64,000 nt of DNA from Stentor roeselii (lineage: Eukaryota; Ciliophora; Heterotrichea; Heterotrichida; Stentoridae): assembly GCA_006503475.1 (NCBI GenBank), contig RSEH01000068.1, forward strand, positions 111,499 to 175,498, read 5' to 3'. The notes beneath the pieces were generated by a model, which had not been told where the DNA came from, searched no databases, and was given only the letters and a program-made list of their open reading frames with translations. Each line of letters starts with the position of its first letter. Position 1 is the first letter of the stretch. This document shows, in pieces, positions 18,807 to 27,424 of the stretch. The position numbers and the translations under genes are program-made.

Positions 18807-20402
18807 TTAATTTTGATTGAACTTCTTCATCAGCTGCTGCTTCATCCGGCTCATGCCCACTGGAAACTCATTCAAAAAAACCTCATCATTCTCAGGAACC
18901 CTCGGAGCTACAGTCTTACTGACCTTTCCTTTTCTTTCCCCTTCTAAAGCCTGTCCAGATTCACTACTTTTAAAACTTGCCTGAGTTTCACTTTCTTCAT
19001 TAAAAGACAAACAAAACCCAGAGTCTTCAGCTTCACATCCTAAAGCAAATTCTTCTACTTCTGTGTCGAAATTATTAGGATAATAATCAAATTCTGAAAA
19101 TACGTCAAAGTGGTCAGGTTTTAAACATTCTTCAAAGAAAATTTCGGAGTTTATTGGAATGTTTGTGAATTCTTGATCGAAATTTGATGATGTGAAGGAA
19201 GGTTGGATTGGAGGAGGTACTTTTTTTTTTATGGTTTTTTTCCAATGAATTGTGGCGCACCATGGGTGGTCTTTTATGTCTGAGATGAACTCGCTGCCTA
19301 GTCTTAAGCTTGGGTCTTTGTTGAGAAGGCCGAGAAGAAGATCTTTTGCCTCGATTGATATGAACTTTGGAAGGAATAAAGGCTCGTTTTGGATCTTCCA
19401 GAACATTTTTTCTTGGTTCTCGTCGTAGAATGGGGGAAGACCTGTTAACATTTCGTAGAGGAAACTACCGATACTGAAACAGTCGATACTCATTGAATGA
19501 CCTGATTTTGAAATCATTTCTGGAGACATGTATTCGGCTGAACCGCAGTAGGTGAATCTTCGGGAATCTCTTGAATTTTCTCGTGATGTTCCAAAGTCTA
19601 CTAGTTTGATATGACCATCATAGTCAAGCAATACATTCTCAGGTTTCAAATCCCTATAAATGATCCCATTATTATGCAAATACTCCATAGCCAGAGTAAT
19701 CTCCGAAAAGTAAAACCTGGCTTGTTCCTCATTAAACCTTCCCAGTCGCCTTAAATGAAAAAACAATTCACCTCCAGGACAAAAATCCAGAACCATATGC
19801 AAAAATTTTTCCTAAATAATCTTTACACTTTGAAAGCTGCACTTGAGGCTTAAAATAAAAGGATGAGTCAATTTCGAGAGAATAAGCCTTTCAGACAAAA
19901 TATGCGAAATTCTTTGAGTTTTTATTATATGGTCCTTGCTAACTGTTTTTAACGCAAACAACTGTCCAGAAGACTTTTTCCTGACAAGAGTCACTAAAGA
20001 AAACCCTCCTTTTCCAAGAGTTTTAATAGGAATAAAACTTGCCAGAGGGTCTTTAGAATCTTCTGAAACACTTTCGACTATCTTTAAAATTTGAAAATCA
20101 TTCAGATGGTCAAGAGCCATTCGAGGACTGCTCAACATGAAGTCAAGGATTTCAACTGCAGGGTCTGTTCGAAAAGCAACAACTTTCGAGTACTCCGGTT
20201 GATTTTTCTTGAATTGTTGTAATAAAGTTCCTACTCTAGTTTCCCCTTCCACATACTCGAAACTGCACTTTTTCTCTCCGACAAGCAAAGTGACTTTTTT
20301 CTGATTTTTTAAAGTATTGATGAACTTTTTCAGTCTTTTTGTTGATTTTTCAATTTTTTCTGCTGGAAACGAAAGTTGGTCAATACTTGGAACTTGTCCC
20401 AT
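18807..20402 (-). CDS. AGC-family Ser/Thr protein kinase, one 15-nt intron
   Basis: Spliced product of 526 residues. Residues 1-115 are a non-kinase N-terminus (no PH or C1 domain recognised). The kinase domain begins near 125: IKTLGKGGFSLVTLVRKKSS (Gly loop), FALKTVSK (ATP Lys), YRDLKPEN (near 246), VDFGTSR (DFG), FTYCGSAEYMSPE (PDK1-type activation-loop Thr; SPE replaces APE). FCPGGELFFHL is typical of AGC kinases, and the intron falls just before it. After the domain come an AGC-type FDQEFTN segment (near 406) and a possible hydrophobic motif FSEFDY (near 432) with Asp in place of the phosphorylated Ser/Thr. The kinase ends about 95 residues before the C-terminus. Closest to PKA/PKG/S6K-like AGC kinases; subfamily unassigned. 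Confidence 0.93.
19812..19826 (-). other. 15-nt intron in the AGC kinase
   Basis: Minus strand reads GTAAAGATTATTTAG. It ends in an in-frame TAG. Removal joins LKCSFQS to EKFLHMVLDFCPGG, restoring the continuous strand-5/hinge region of an AGC kinase. Confidence 0.93.
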
Positions 20403-20457
20403 ATTTACAAAATGTTGTTAAATTAAGATATTGAAACTATCTAGATTATTACTTTAC

Positions 20458-21459
20458 CTAGGTTCTCCTAATCCACATACAAGCGAAGTCATACAACAAC
20501 TCGTACTGTTCCTTTGACTGGACCATCAGAACCCGTTGTTCTCTCAGTCTTCGAACTACTGAAAAGACAGAAAGTCCATGGTCGACATTTCCTCTCTTTT
20601 GTGCAAAAATCAGGTGCTTTAAATGAGAAAGAGCGATAAAAGTCCCTGTCCTTCCTACACCTGCACTGCAGTGAATTACTACTGGAGTTGGACCTTCAGA
20701 GCCGTGAAGGTCTTCAAGAAGACTTTCAAGTGTTGCTGATTCTTGAGGCACTCCGTGGTCTGGCCAGCTTATGTAATGAAAATGACTCACTCTTCGCGTT
20801 TCACCTGAGAAAGTCACTTCGAAAATCCTTATAATGTGACCGCTTTTACGTGTTTCTTGAGTTATTCTTATTTGAAAACCACCCGCTTCTAGAGTACTTT
20901 GACGCACCGGCCAGTAAAATTCACATTTTTTCTAAGTTTTTTTTACTATTTCACATTCTTGGGGACTGCAAAGCATGAAAATACTGCCAACGTGGTTCAC
21001 CCAGACCATTTTCCAAAAGGTTTCTATGGTGGTGGGCAGCGGCCCTTGAGTGGCAATATACTGACTTCTCTGTTCAGGAAAATAAGGTCCAGCCACCCAG
21101 CTAGCATTAATAAATTCAGGTAAAGTGACAGCATTTCTTTGATCTAGCTACTCTTTACAAACCAATACATCATTATACCTATTCAAGCTCAAAGTTTTTC
21201 TCACATTATTTCCAAAAAGAGCAGCATATTTATCCTGTTCAAATATCTGGTTAAGTAGCTGTATATGATTTACATCAAACTCTCTTTTAATCCCATCTTG
21301 ACTAGGTTTGGAAAACTCAATCAAACTCTGCCCTTCTTCAAACTTGACAAAAGCATTTCTATTCAAGTCCTGAAAAGAAAGATCAGGTAAATTCCTCAAA
21401 GGTCCAGAAATAATCAACTCGCCTCTGGGAGTTTGCATAACTTGACTCCGCGGTTCCAT
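20458..21459 (-). CDS. Protein tyrosine phosphatase (classical PTP), two 15-nt introns
   Basis: Spliced product of 323 residues from ATG at 21459; an open frame runs a few codons upstream but has no ATG. The classical PTP motifs are all present once both introns are removed: RYNDVLVYQRN (substrate Tyr-binding loop), FINASWVAGPY, QYIATQGPLPTTIETFWKMV, the WPD loop HYISWPDHGVP (near 221), and the catalytic P-loop VIHCSAGVGRTGTF (near 253; HCxxGxxRTG). The enzyme should be active on phosphotyrosine. It has no membrane segment or SH2 domain, so it is a cytosolic, single-domain PTP with a roughly 95-residue N-terminal extension. Classical PTPs are few in ciliates, so this copy is notable. Confidence 0.95.
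20932..20946 (-). other. 15-nt intron 2 of the tyrosine phosphatase
   Basis: Minus strand reads GTAAAAAAAACTTAG with an in-frame TAG. Removal joins LCSPQECEI to KKCEFYWPV, a continuous PTP core strand. Confidence 0.92.
21144..21158 (-). other. 15-nt intron 1 of the tyrosine phosphatase
   Basis: Minus strand reads GTAAAGAGTAGCTAG with an in-frame TAG. It splits a Tyr codon: removal restores RYNDVLVYQRNAV, the conserved phosphotyrosine-recognition loop, where the unspliced frame would give Cys-Lys-Glu then stop. Confidence 0.94.
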
Positions 21460-21502
21460 ATCTAAAAATAACAATCATCATTCTAATAGGATTAATCCTA
21501 TC

Positions 21503-22171
21503 TTAAGTCAACTTCAAGCCGTAAGTCTTTTCAATGAACTCGTCTTCATTAAAAGGGTCTTTCGTGGCTTCATCACAAATAGATCCTTCAGTGCACTTCA
21601 AAACACTGATGATTTTTTTACGTTCTCCACTTGGAACAGTCAACAAATTCTTATGGGCCTTGTTCATGATGCTTCTTCGAAGAGTTTCTTGAGAACTTTC
21701 AAGGATTCTTTGAAATATTCCATTTGTTAATGTTTTTTCAGTGATTTTTTCTACTCGGAACTTGCTGAGACTTTCAGTCATGTTTGCTCTTTCTTTGCGA
21801 ATTTCACTGTCTTTGAAAAGTCTTTCGTAGACTTTTGAGTCTTCGTAGGATGGCTTTGGAGATAGGTGGGTCTGGGAAAGGAGGTAATCGTGAAGTTTTA
21901 CTTTGCGCTCTGTTCTTTTGTTTGTGTCTTTTAACAAACGGTCGAAAACATTTGTTTTTTTAGTTGACTTTTTTAACTGGATTGAAGATAGGGCCTGGTT
22001 CATGGCTTTCACGTATTTTCGACGTTGGATGTCTTGTGTCAAACGTTTTACTACATTTTTTGATGGACTTTTGTGACGGTTTGTTTTGCAGACACGGTCT
22101 GGAGATGGGTTCACTGGGATTGAAAGGTCTTTTGTCTTTAACCGGGTTGATTGGGAGGGTGGCTTGATCAT
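21503..22171 (-). CDS. Unknown protein with three related helical motifs
   Basis: 222 residues, basic (ATG at 22171). Three helices share a pattern of hydrophobic-F/Y-x-R-L/I-L/F, an acidic residue, then spaced Arg: VFDRLLKDTNKRTERKV (near 75), VYERLFKDSEIRKERANM (near 118) and IFQRILESSQETLRRSI (near 151). Similar short RLhxDxxxRxxR helices are common in cytoskeleton-associated protist proteins. I infer a microtubule or cortex association but cannot prove it. Position 43 nt downstream-facing from the phosphatase start, same strand, has no obvious functional meaning. Confidence 0.7.
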   Translation of the reverse strand: MIKPPSQSTRLKTKDLSIPVNPSPDRVCKTNRHKSPSKNVVKRLTQDIQRRKYVKAMNQALSSIQLKKSTKKTNVFDRLLKDTNKRTERKVKLHDYLLSQTHLSPKPSYEDSKVYERLFKDSEIRKERANMTESLSKFRVEKITEKTLTNGIFQRILESSQETLRRSIMNKAHKNLLTVPSGERKKIISVLKCTEGSICDEATKDPFNEDEFIEKTYGLKLT

Positions 22172-22383
22172 AGTTTATGCAAAATTAATTTATTACCAGA
22201 GATTCTATCATTAAGTTTGATAACTTAAAAAGAAATAAATAAATAATACAATATTAATTCAATATCAAATCCTTCTATAAACCATTCATTAATGCTAGTT
22301 GATCATATCACTCCTAAAATCCCTTCAAATTATCAAATTCCTTTAAAATAATTAACTTTCTTCAATTATTTAATAATTTTTCC

Positions 22384-23739
22384 ATGAGTTCGGATCAAAC
22401 CTCTTCAGAGACTCGGTTCGTGATGAGTCCAGATGAGTTGACATCACCTTCAATAAAAAGACTCAGTTTCAAAAGACAAGGAAAGTCAAACGACGAGTCC
22501 ACTTTAAACCTATTACTCTACGACCTGAGTCCCCACAAGGACTCAACCCCAACCCTTTCACATTCAAGCAAAACTCCTTTGAAATCGCGAGAAAACCGTT
22601 CAAAAGAGCCTCATTTATTTCCAAAAAAATCCCTTCGAAAGCCGCCACCGAAGCCAAAGTTCATTTCACCAACAAGAGCCCTTCTTGATTTTTTCGAACT
22701 TCTATCAAATTACGAGCGAAACGAAATAAGTCAATACGAAGAAATATACTTTATCGGAAAAGATTGTGAAAAAAATACAAAAGGATTTGATGACGAAGAC
22801 GGGTATTACATTCCAGTGTTTGGGGACCATTTAGGCTATCGATACGAGATTAAAGACTTACTCGGCTGTGGGACTTTTGGACAGGTGTTCCACTGTTTTG
22901 ACTACAAAAGAAAACAAAACGTGGCAGTGAAAATTATCAGGAAAAAAATGATCTACCGTCGAGCTGGAGAACTGGAAAATAAGATTTTGCATGAACTTTC
23001 GAAAGCTGACCCTAATGATGTTAATTGTATTGTGAAAAAATTGAGAAGTTTTGAGTTTAGAGGACATCTTTGCTTGGTCTTTGAGCTGCTTTCTCTTAAT
23101 TTGTATGATTTTCATCAGAAAAATTCGTTTAAAGGACTTAGTCTTCAGCTTATTAGAAGGATTTCGGTTCAACTTTTTATGGCGTTGAAGACTGTACACT
23201 CGGTTGGGATCATTCACTGTGATTTGAAACCTGAGAATATTTTATTGAAATTTGAGAATAAGTCGAGTATTAAAGTGATTGACTTTGGGTCTGCTTGTCA
23301 GGAAGGGAATAAGGTTTATGATTATGTTCAAAGCAGGTTTTATAGGGCACCTGAGGTTGTTCTGGATGCAGGGTATGACCATTTCATTGATATCTGGTCT
23401 GTTGGATGTATTTTATTTGAACTTCTTACTGGATTTCCTCTCTTTCCTGCAGAAAATGAGCAGGATTTATTTTCTATGATCATTGAAGTTCTAGGGCCCC
23501 CCCCTTCAGAGCTTTTAGAGAAAGGGAAGAGGAAACACTTTTATGTTGATTCAAATGGTCGACTGAGGAAAAACGTGAAACCTTTTTCTAGAACTATTTC
23601 TGATATGCTTCAGGAATATGATGAAAATGTTCGTGATCTGATTGATAAATGTATACAATGGAGACCTCAGGATAGGATTGATGCTGAACAAGGACTGTCA
23701 CACGGATGGGTCAAGGGATGTCTGCATAGAGAGAATTAA
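22384..23739 (+). CDS. DYRK-family dual-specificity protein kinase
   Basis: 451 residues. Kinase domain from about residue 154 to the end: YEIKDLLGCGTFGQVFHCFD, NVAVKIIRKK (catalytic Lys), HCDLKPENILLK (the HCD of DYRK kinases), KVIDFGSACQE (DFG), YDYVQSRFYRAPEVVL. The YxQSRFYRAPE segment carries the Tyr that DYRKs autophosphorylate during folding. DIWSVGCILFELLTG and WRPQDRIDAEQGLSHGWV close the domain. The 150-residue N-terminus is basic, Ser/Pro-rich and disordered, lacking an obvious DYRK-homology box match except the segment just before the kinase (PTRALLDFFELLSNYERNEI), which looks like the DH-box. Likely class II DYRK (DYRK2/3-like). Four kinases lie within this window, in keeping with the large kinome known for Stentor. 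Confidence 0.95.
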   Translation: MSSDQTSSETRFVMSPDELTSPSIKRLSFKRQGKSNDESTLNLLLYDLSPHKDSTPTLSHSSKTPLKSRENRSKEPHLFPKKSLRKPPPKPKFISPTRALLDFFELLSNYERNEISQYEEIYFIGKDCEKNTKGFDDEDGYYIPVFGDHLGYRYEIKDLLGCGTFGQVFHCFDYKRKQNVAVKIIRKKMIYRRAGELENKILHELSKADPNDVNCIVKKLRSFEFRGHLCLVFELLSLNLYDFHQKNSFKGLSLQLIRRISVQLFMALKTVHSVGIIHCDLKPENILLKFENKSSIKVIDFGSACQEGNKVYDYVQSRFYRAPEVVLDAGYDHFIDIWSVGCILFELLTGFPLFPAENEQDLFSMIIEVLGPPPSELLEKGKRKHFYVDSNGRLRKNVKPFSRTISDMLQEYDENVRDLIDKCIQWRPQDRIDAEQGLSHGWVKGCLHREN

Positions 23740-23897
23740 CAGATTAATAAGTTTTATAGTTGGAAGTATTATCAGATTTCTTGAATATAGAGTTTGCTAA
23801 TTAATTGAGTATATTTTGAACTTTCTTCCATAAACTTCCTTAGCTTTAAATAGATTTCACAGTATTCACAAATCTTTCTCACCTTAATAACATAAAA

Positions 23898-25385
23898 ATG
23901 TACACATCTCAAAGAATTGAAATAAGAAATCAAGAAATTTTTTCAGGACGTTCATCTGAGTTAATATCTCAAGACAGAGCAAATTTTTCTATAAATCTTC
24001 GAAAATCCCATCGTCAATTACATTACATGAAGCAAAGAATGAAAGATACGAAATCCAAGTCATCCCGGGAGATGTCATACTTACAAATCGAGTTTTTACG
24101 AGGAAGAATCAAAGTATGTCTTCAAGAAATTTCATCAAATTCAACTAACGAAGCGATTGTTTTCGAAAACCTGACCCATTTGAAGTCCATTTTCACTGAA
24201 AAAAAGTTTTTCAAGTACTTCTGGGAATGTGAGACTTTCACAGTCCTGAAATCGATTTGGAACAGTCCCTTTTCACTCAAATTTCAAATCGTTATGTCTT
24301 CTTTACTGATTTGTTTAAGTGTTGGGGACACCCCGAAGTGCATGAAAATGGTGGAGAATGGTTTGATCAGCAAATGTTTTGAATACCTCGAAAATAATGA
24401 TTTTGAACTTACTGATAATGCGATTTGGGTGCTGAACAACTTGACTATAGCAAATAAAGAAATCTCTTCAGACCTTCTTAAAGATGTTTTTGTCATGAAA
24501 TTGGTGGAATTGTCGAAAATTAATGATATTATTTCAAAGACCAAACTTATTGAACTTCTGTCAAATCTTACATGGATTGTTAAAAATGATTTTCGAAGAA
24601 GTTTCATGATTATTCAAGTTTTTACTGAAGCACTCTCTTGCCAGATGCATGTTGTCTTCTGTGTGATTGGATTTTTTAGACTTTCTAATAGCAACGATAC
24701 GAATTTAAAAGAAATTCTTAGGTTAAACCCTGAGATTATTGAAAACATGACTCAAATGACAGGGAATGAACCTGAATTACTTTTAATAAACAGTTTAAAG
24801 CTACTAAGCTGTTTCACTTATAATTCAGAAATGACTGAAAAACTTCTAGACCAAGGAATTCTTCCATTTTTATTGAAAATGTTTCAGTCAAGTTCAATTT
24901 CTATTAGAAAAGAGGCTTTTTTTCTTTTTAGCAACATGTTGGCTGAAACTGAGCAAAATATAATGGTGATCGTTGCACACAAGCCTTTGATTTTAGCCTT
25001 ATTTGAAGGTATTCATGAGTTTGCTTATGATGTCAGAAAAGAGGTTTGGTTTTGCATCAAGGTTCTCACTAAAAATTACCCTTTTTTAAACGATGGCTTT
25101 TATGATAACTTGATTTTTAACATGAATCTTGCTTTTAAAAAAGAAACTGATCCAAGTATTTTAGCTCTTTTACTTGAATCTTATGAGAATCTCATTGAAA
25201 ACTCGGGGAGTCTCAGTGATTTTGTCAAAGAATTACTTTTTTCTAGTCAGTGCTTTGATTCTATGAGTTTAAAACGACAGCATGGGAATCGAGATGTTGC
25301 GAATTTTGTTGAAAGAATACTTGATAAGTTTTATGATAGGAATGAACTTTATGAAATACCTGATGACCTTGATGAATTTAATTAG
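23898..25385 (+). CDS. Divergent importin-alpha-like armadillo protein
   Basis: 495 residues. The bulk (about 65-470) is a series of ARM-type helical repeats, for example IWVLNNLTIANKEISSDLL, LLSNLTWIVKN and FFLFSNMLAETEQNIMVIVA, with the Trp-Asn pairs that contact nuclear localisation signals in importin alpha partly kept. The N-terminus (SQDRANFSINLRKSHRQLHY) has the LRKxxR pattern of the importin-beta-binding region. A short acidic tail ends the protein (EIPDDLDEF), also typical. Several Trp/Asn ladder positions are replaced, so cargo preference probably differs. It could carry nuclear cargo with importin beta. Confidence 0.78.
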   Translation: MYTSQRIEIRNQEIFSGRSSELISQDRANFSINLRKSHRQLHYMKQRMKDTKSKSSREMSYLQIEFLRGRIKVCLQEISSNSTNEAIVFENLTHLKSIFTEKKFFKYFWECETFTVLKSIWNSPFSLKFQIVMSSLLICLSVGDTPKCMKMVENGLISKCFEYLENNDFELTDNAIWVLNNLTIANKEISSDLLKDVFVMKLVELSKINDIISKTKLIELLSNLTWIVKNDFRRSFMIIQVFTEALSCQMHVVFCVIGFFRLSNSNDTNLKEILRLNPEIIENMTQMTGNEPELLLINSLKLLSCFTYNSEMTEKLLDQGILPFLLKMFQSSSISIRKEAFFLFSNMLAETEQNIMVIVAHKPLILALFEGIHEFAYDVRKEVWFCIKVLTKNYPFLNDGFYDNLIFNMNLAFKKETDPSILALLLESYENLIENSGSLSDFVKELLFSSQCFDSMSLKRQHGNRDVANFVERILDKFYDRNELYEIPDDLDEFN

Positions 25386-25930
25386 AGTAAATTTACTGAA
25401 AGTAGTAATGATTTAAGAATTAATGGAGAGTTTTTAGGATTTATGGTAATGAAGATTCTGAAATTTAAAAATACTTCTTGATAATTAAGATTTGAAGAAA
25501 AAATAAAAGAGATTTTAGGATTTATGGTAATTAAGATTCTGAAATTCCAAAATACTTCTTGATAATTAGGATTTAGAAGAAAAAATAAAGTTTTAGGGAT
25601 TTATTGAGGAATCAAGAAAAAAATCTTACATTTAAGACCATATAAACTTCCTTTTCTAAAATATATGTAAGATTATTAAAAACTTCTCAAAAATTATTTT
25701 ACTAAAATTTCAACCTTACCCCAAAACCTCAATAATAACAAATAATAAAAATTCTTCAACAATTCCACCTTACTTCTCCCAAAAACAAATCCTCCACCCT
25801 CCAAATAAAATCACCAGCCCTATCCACCCCAAAACCAAATCTCTAAACCCCATTCCCAATCAAATCCTGCCAAAACAAATCCACCACTCAACAAATACAA
25901 ACTTAAAAATTTCAAATAAACCCAAAATTC
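25386..25930. other. Spacer with 81-bp tandem repeat and a nearly G-free leader
   Basis: 545 nt between two plus-strand genes. The first part holds an 81-bp tandem duplication. The last 250 nt before the ATG (25681-25930) contain only two G on the plus strand, with long C- and A-rich runs, and I take this to be promoter and leader of the kinase gene. No coding frame seen. Confidence 0.75.
25428..25590 (+). repeat. 81-bp tandem duplication
   Basis: Unit 1 (25428-25508) starts GAGTTTTTAGGATTTATGGT and unit 2 (25509-25590) starts GAGATTTTAGGATTTATGGT; both then share AAGATTCTGAAATT, ATACTTCTTGATAATTA and GAAGAAAAAATAAA blocks. The two copies differ at about ten positions. It lies directly after the importin-alpha-like gene and is non-coding. 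Confidence 0.85.
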
Positions 25931-27250
25931 ATGGGTTCCTGCTGCACAAAAACTCCAGAAAAAATCCACGAGCCAGAGCCTTTAAGCAAGACTTCAAGTC
26001 ACAACTCAAAAACCTTAAAACGTTTCCCAACCAGCATAAAAATAATCCCCGCAAGTCCAAGCCAAAGTTCATTATTCGAAAGCAAATCCCCTGAAGCATC
26101 CTCCCCTTCCGCGAATCATCCACCACCTTCCTTAAAAAGTCCTGAATCAAAGCCAAGACCTCGAAATCTTCTCGACTTGTTAAAATTTCCAGTAAATTCT
26201 TCAGAAAAGGCTCAAAACGAAGGAGAAAAAAACCTGCTGAAAAGATGTGGACAGTCTTTAAAGCAACCTGCCGATTCTAGTCTTTTAAGTGACTCGGGAA
26301 TTGAATTGATTGAAAAGATTGGCCTGGACTCGGCCCCGAAGCAGATAAGAAGAGTTTCTCATTCTTATTTTCGACAGGTTTCGAGTTTTGGTCAGGAAAA
26401 TCGAAAGGGAATTGTGAAAAAACTTGTCAAGAGTAAATCTTCGGATGGAAGAAAAAAAGTGAATCAGTATGTTTTTGTTAAACTTCTTGGAAGAGGAGCT
26501 TTTGGAAAAGTTTTTGAAGTTTTTGATGAGTTTGGAAAGTCTGCTGCGGTTAAGGTTTTTAATAAGAGGATTTTGAGGAATAGGTGGATTGGCAAAAAAA
26601 GAACTGCTTTTGACTCGATTAAGAATGAAATTGATATTATGAAGAAAGTTAAGCATCCTAATGCTGTTAAGTTGGTTGAAGTTATTGATGATGAGACTAG
26701 TGCGAAATTATACCTCGTGATGGAACTCGCCACAGGAGGAAGTCTCTACGAAAAATCTCCAATGAGTCCATCTAAAGCCAAAAGTTATTTCCATCAATTC
26801 ATCCAAGTTCTCGACTATCTCCACAACGTCCTATCAATAGTCCACCGAGACCTAAAGCCCCAAAACCTATTAATATCAGAAGGTGAAACTTTAAAAATAT
26901 GCGATTTCGGAGCAGCGCAGTTCATTTTCGACATGAACGACGAACTTACGAACTCAGCAGGTACCTTCGCGTTTATGCCTCCAGAAGCACACAAGTCGGG
27001 AGGATACAGAGGGAAGCCAGCAGATATCTGGGCAGCAGGACTAACTCTTTACTTCATATTAACAGGAGAAGTTCCATTTGTAAACAAAAGTTTTGCAGCT
27101 CTTATGGAAGAAATCAATTCAAAAGACGTGAACTTGCCAGATAGTTTCGAAAGTGACTTAAGAGACTTGATGCAAAAAATGACTTCTAAAGACCCTTTCA
27201 AGAGACTTGATGTGAAAGAAGTTCTTAGTCATCGTTGGTTGACTGGGTGA
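25931..27250 (+). CDS. CaMKK/ELM-like protein kinase, probably lipid-anchored
   Basis: 439 residues. It begins MGSCCTKT, giving a Gly-2 for N-myristoylation and adjacent Cys for palmitoylation, so the plasma membrane or cortex is the likely site. Residues 5-175 are Ser/Pro-rich and disordered. The kinase domain runs from about 180: FVKLLGRGAFGKVFEVFDEF, SAAVKVFNK (ATP Lys), HRDLKPQNLLI (near 305), KICDFGAAQ, and the activation segment ELTNSAGTFAFMPPEA. The long insert after the ATP Lys (RNRWIGKKRTAFDSIKNEID) and the activation segment resemble the CaMKK/Elm1/TOS3 group, which switch on AMPK-type kinases. No calmodulin-binding segment is evident after the kinase domain, which ends the protein. 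Confidence 0.88.
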   Translation: MGSCCTKTPEKIHEPEPLSKTSSHNSKTLKRFPTSIKIIPASPSQSSLFESKSPEASSPSANHPPPSLKSPESKPRPRNLLDLLKFPVNSSEKAQNEGEKNLLKRCGQSLKQPADSSLLSDSGIELIEKIGLDSAPKQIRRVSHSYFRQVSSFGQENRKGIVKKLVKSKSSDGRKKVNQYVFVKLLGRGAFGKVFEVFDEFGKSAAVKVFNKRILRNRWIGKKRTAFDSIKNEIDIMKKVKHPNAVKLVEVIDDETSAKLYLVMELATGGSLYEKSPMSPSKAKSYFHQFIQVLDYLHNVLSIVHRDLKPQNLLISEGETLKICDFGAAQFIFDMNDELTNSAGTFAFMPPEAHKSGGYRGKPADIWAAGLTLYFILTGEVPFVNKSFAALMEEINSKDVNLPDSFESDLRDLMQKMTSKDPFKRLDVKEVLSHRWLTG

Positions 27251-27321
27251 AATTCTGAAAGTGATTGAAATGATGATTTTTTGTTAGAATTATCTGAGGT
27301 TCAAAATGGTTATAATAAATA

Positions 27322-27399
27322 TGTTCAAGATGATGATTGTCGCTGAAGAGAGGTTTCTCTGTGAGTTTCAGCCTGAGTCATAGAATCTGACAATGAACA
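27322..27399 (+). ncRNA. Candidate C/D-box snoRNA
   Basis: Within the 174-nt spacer between convergent genes, ATGATGA (27330-27336, box C consensus RUGAUGA) and CTGA (27387-27390, box D) are enclosed by a perfect 6-bp terminal stem: TGTTCA at 27322-27327 and TGAACA at 27394-27399. A second CTGA at 27373-27376 could be a D' box. The nine bases GTGAGTTTC (27361-27369) just upstream of it are complementary to GAAACTCAC, part of the highly conserved GGGGAAACTCACCAGG of eukaryotic 18S rRNA. If D' is used, the rule of five bases would target the first A of GAAAC. No clear C' box is seen. Sizes and spacing are those of methylation-guide snoRNAs. Confidence 0.6.
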
Positions 27400-27424
27400 G
27401 TTATAAGCCCTTCTAACTATCTAT

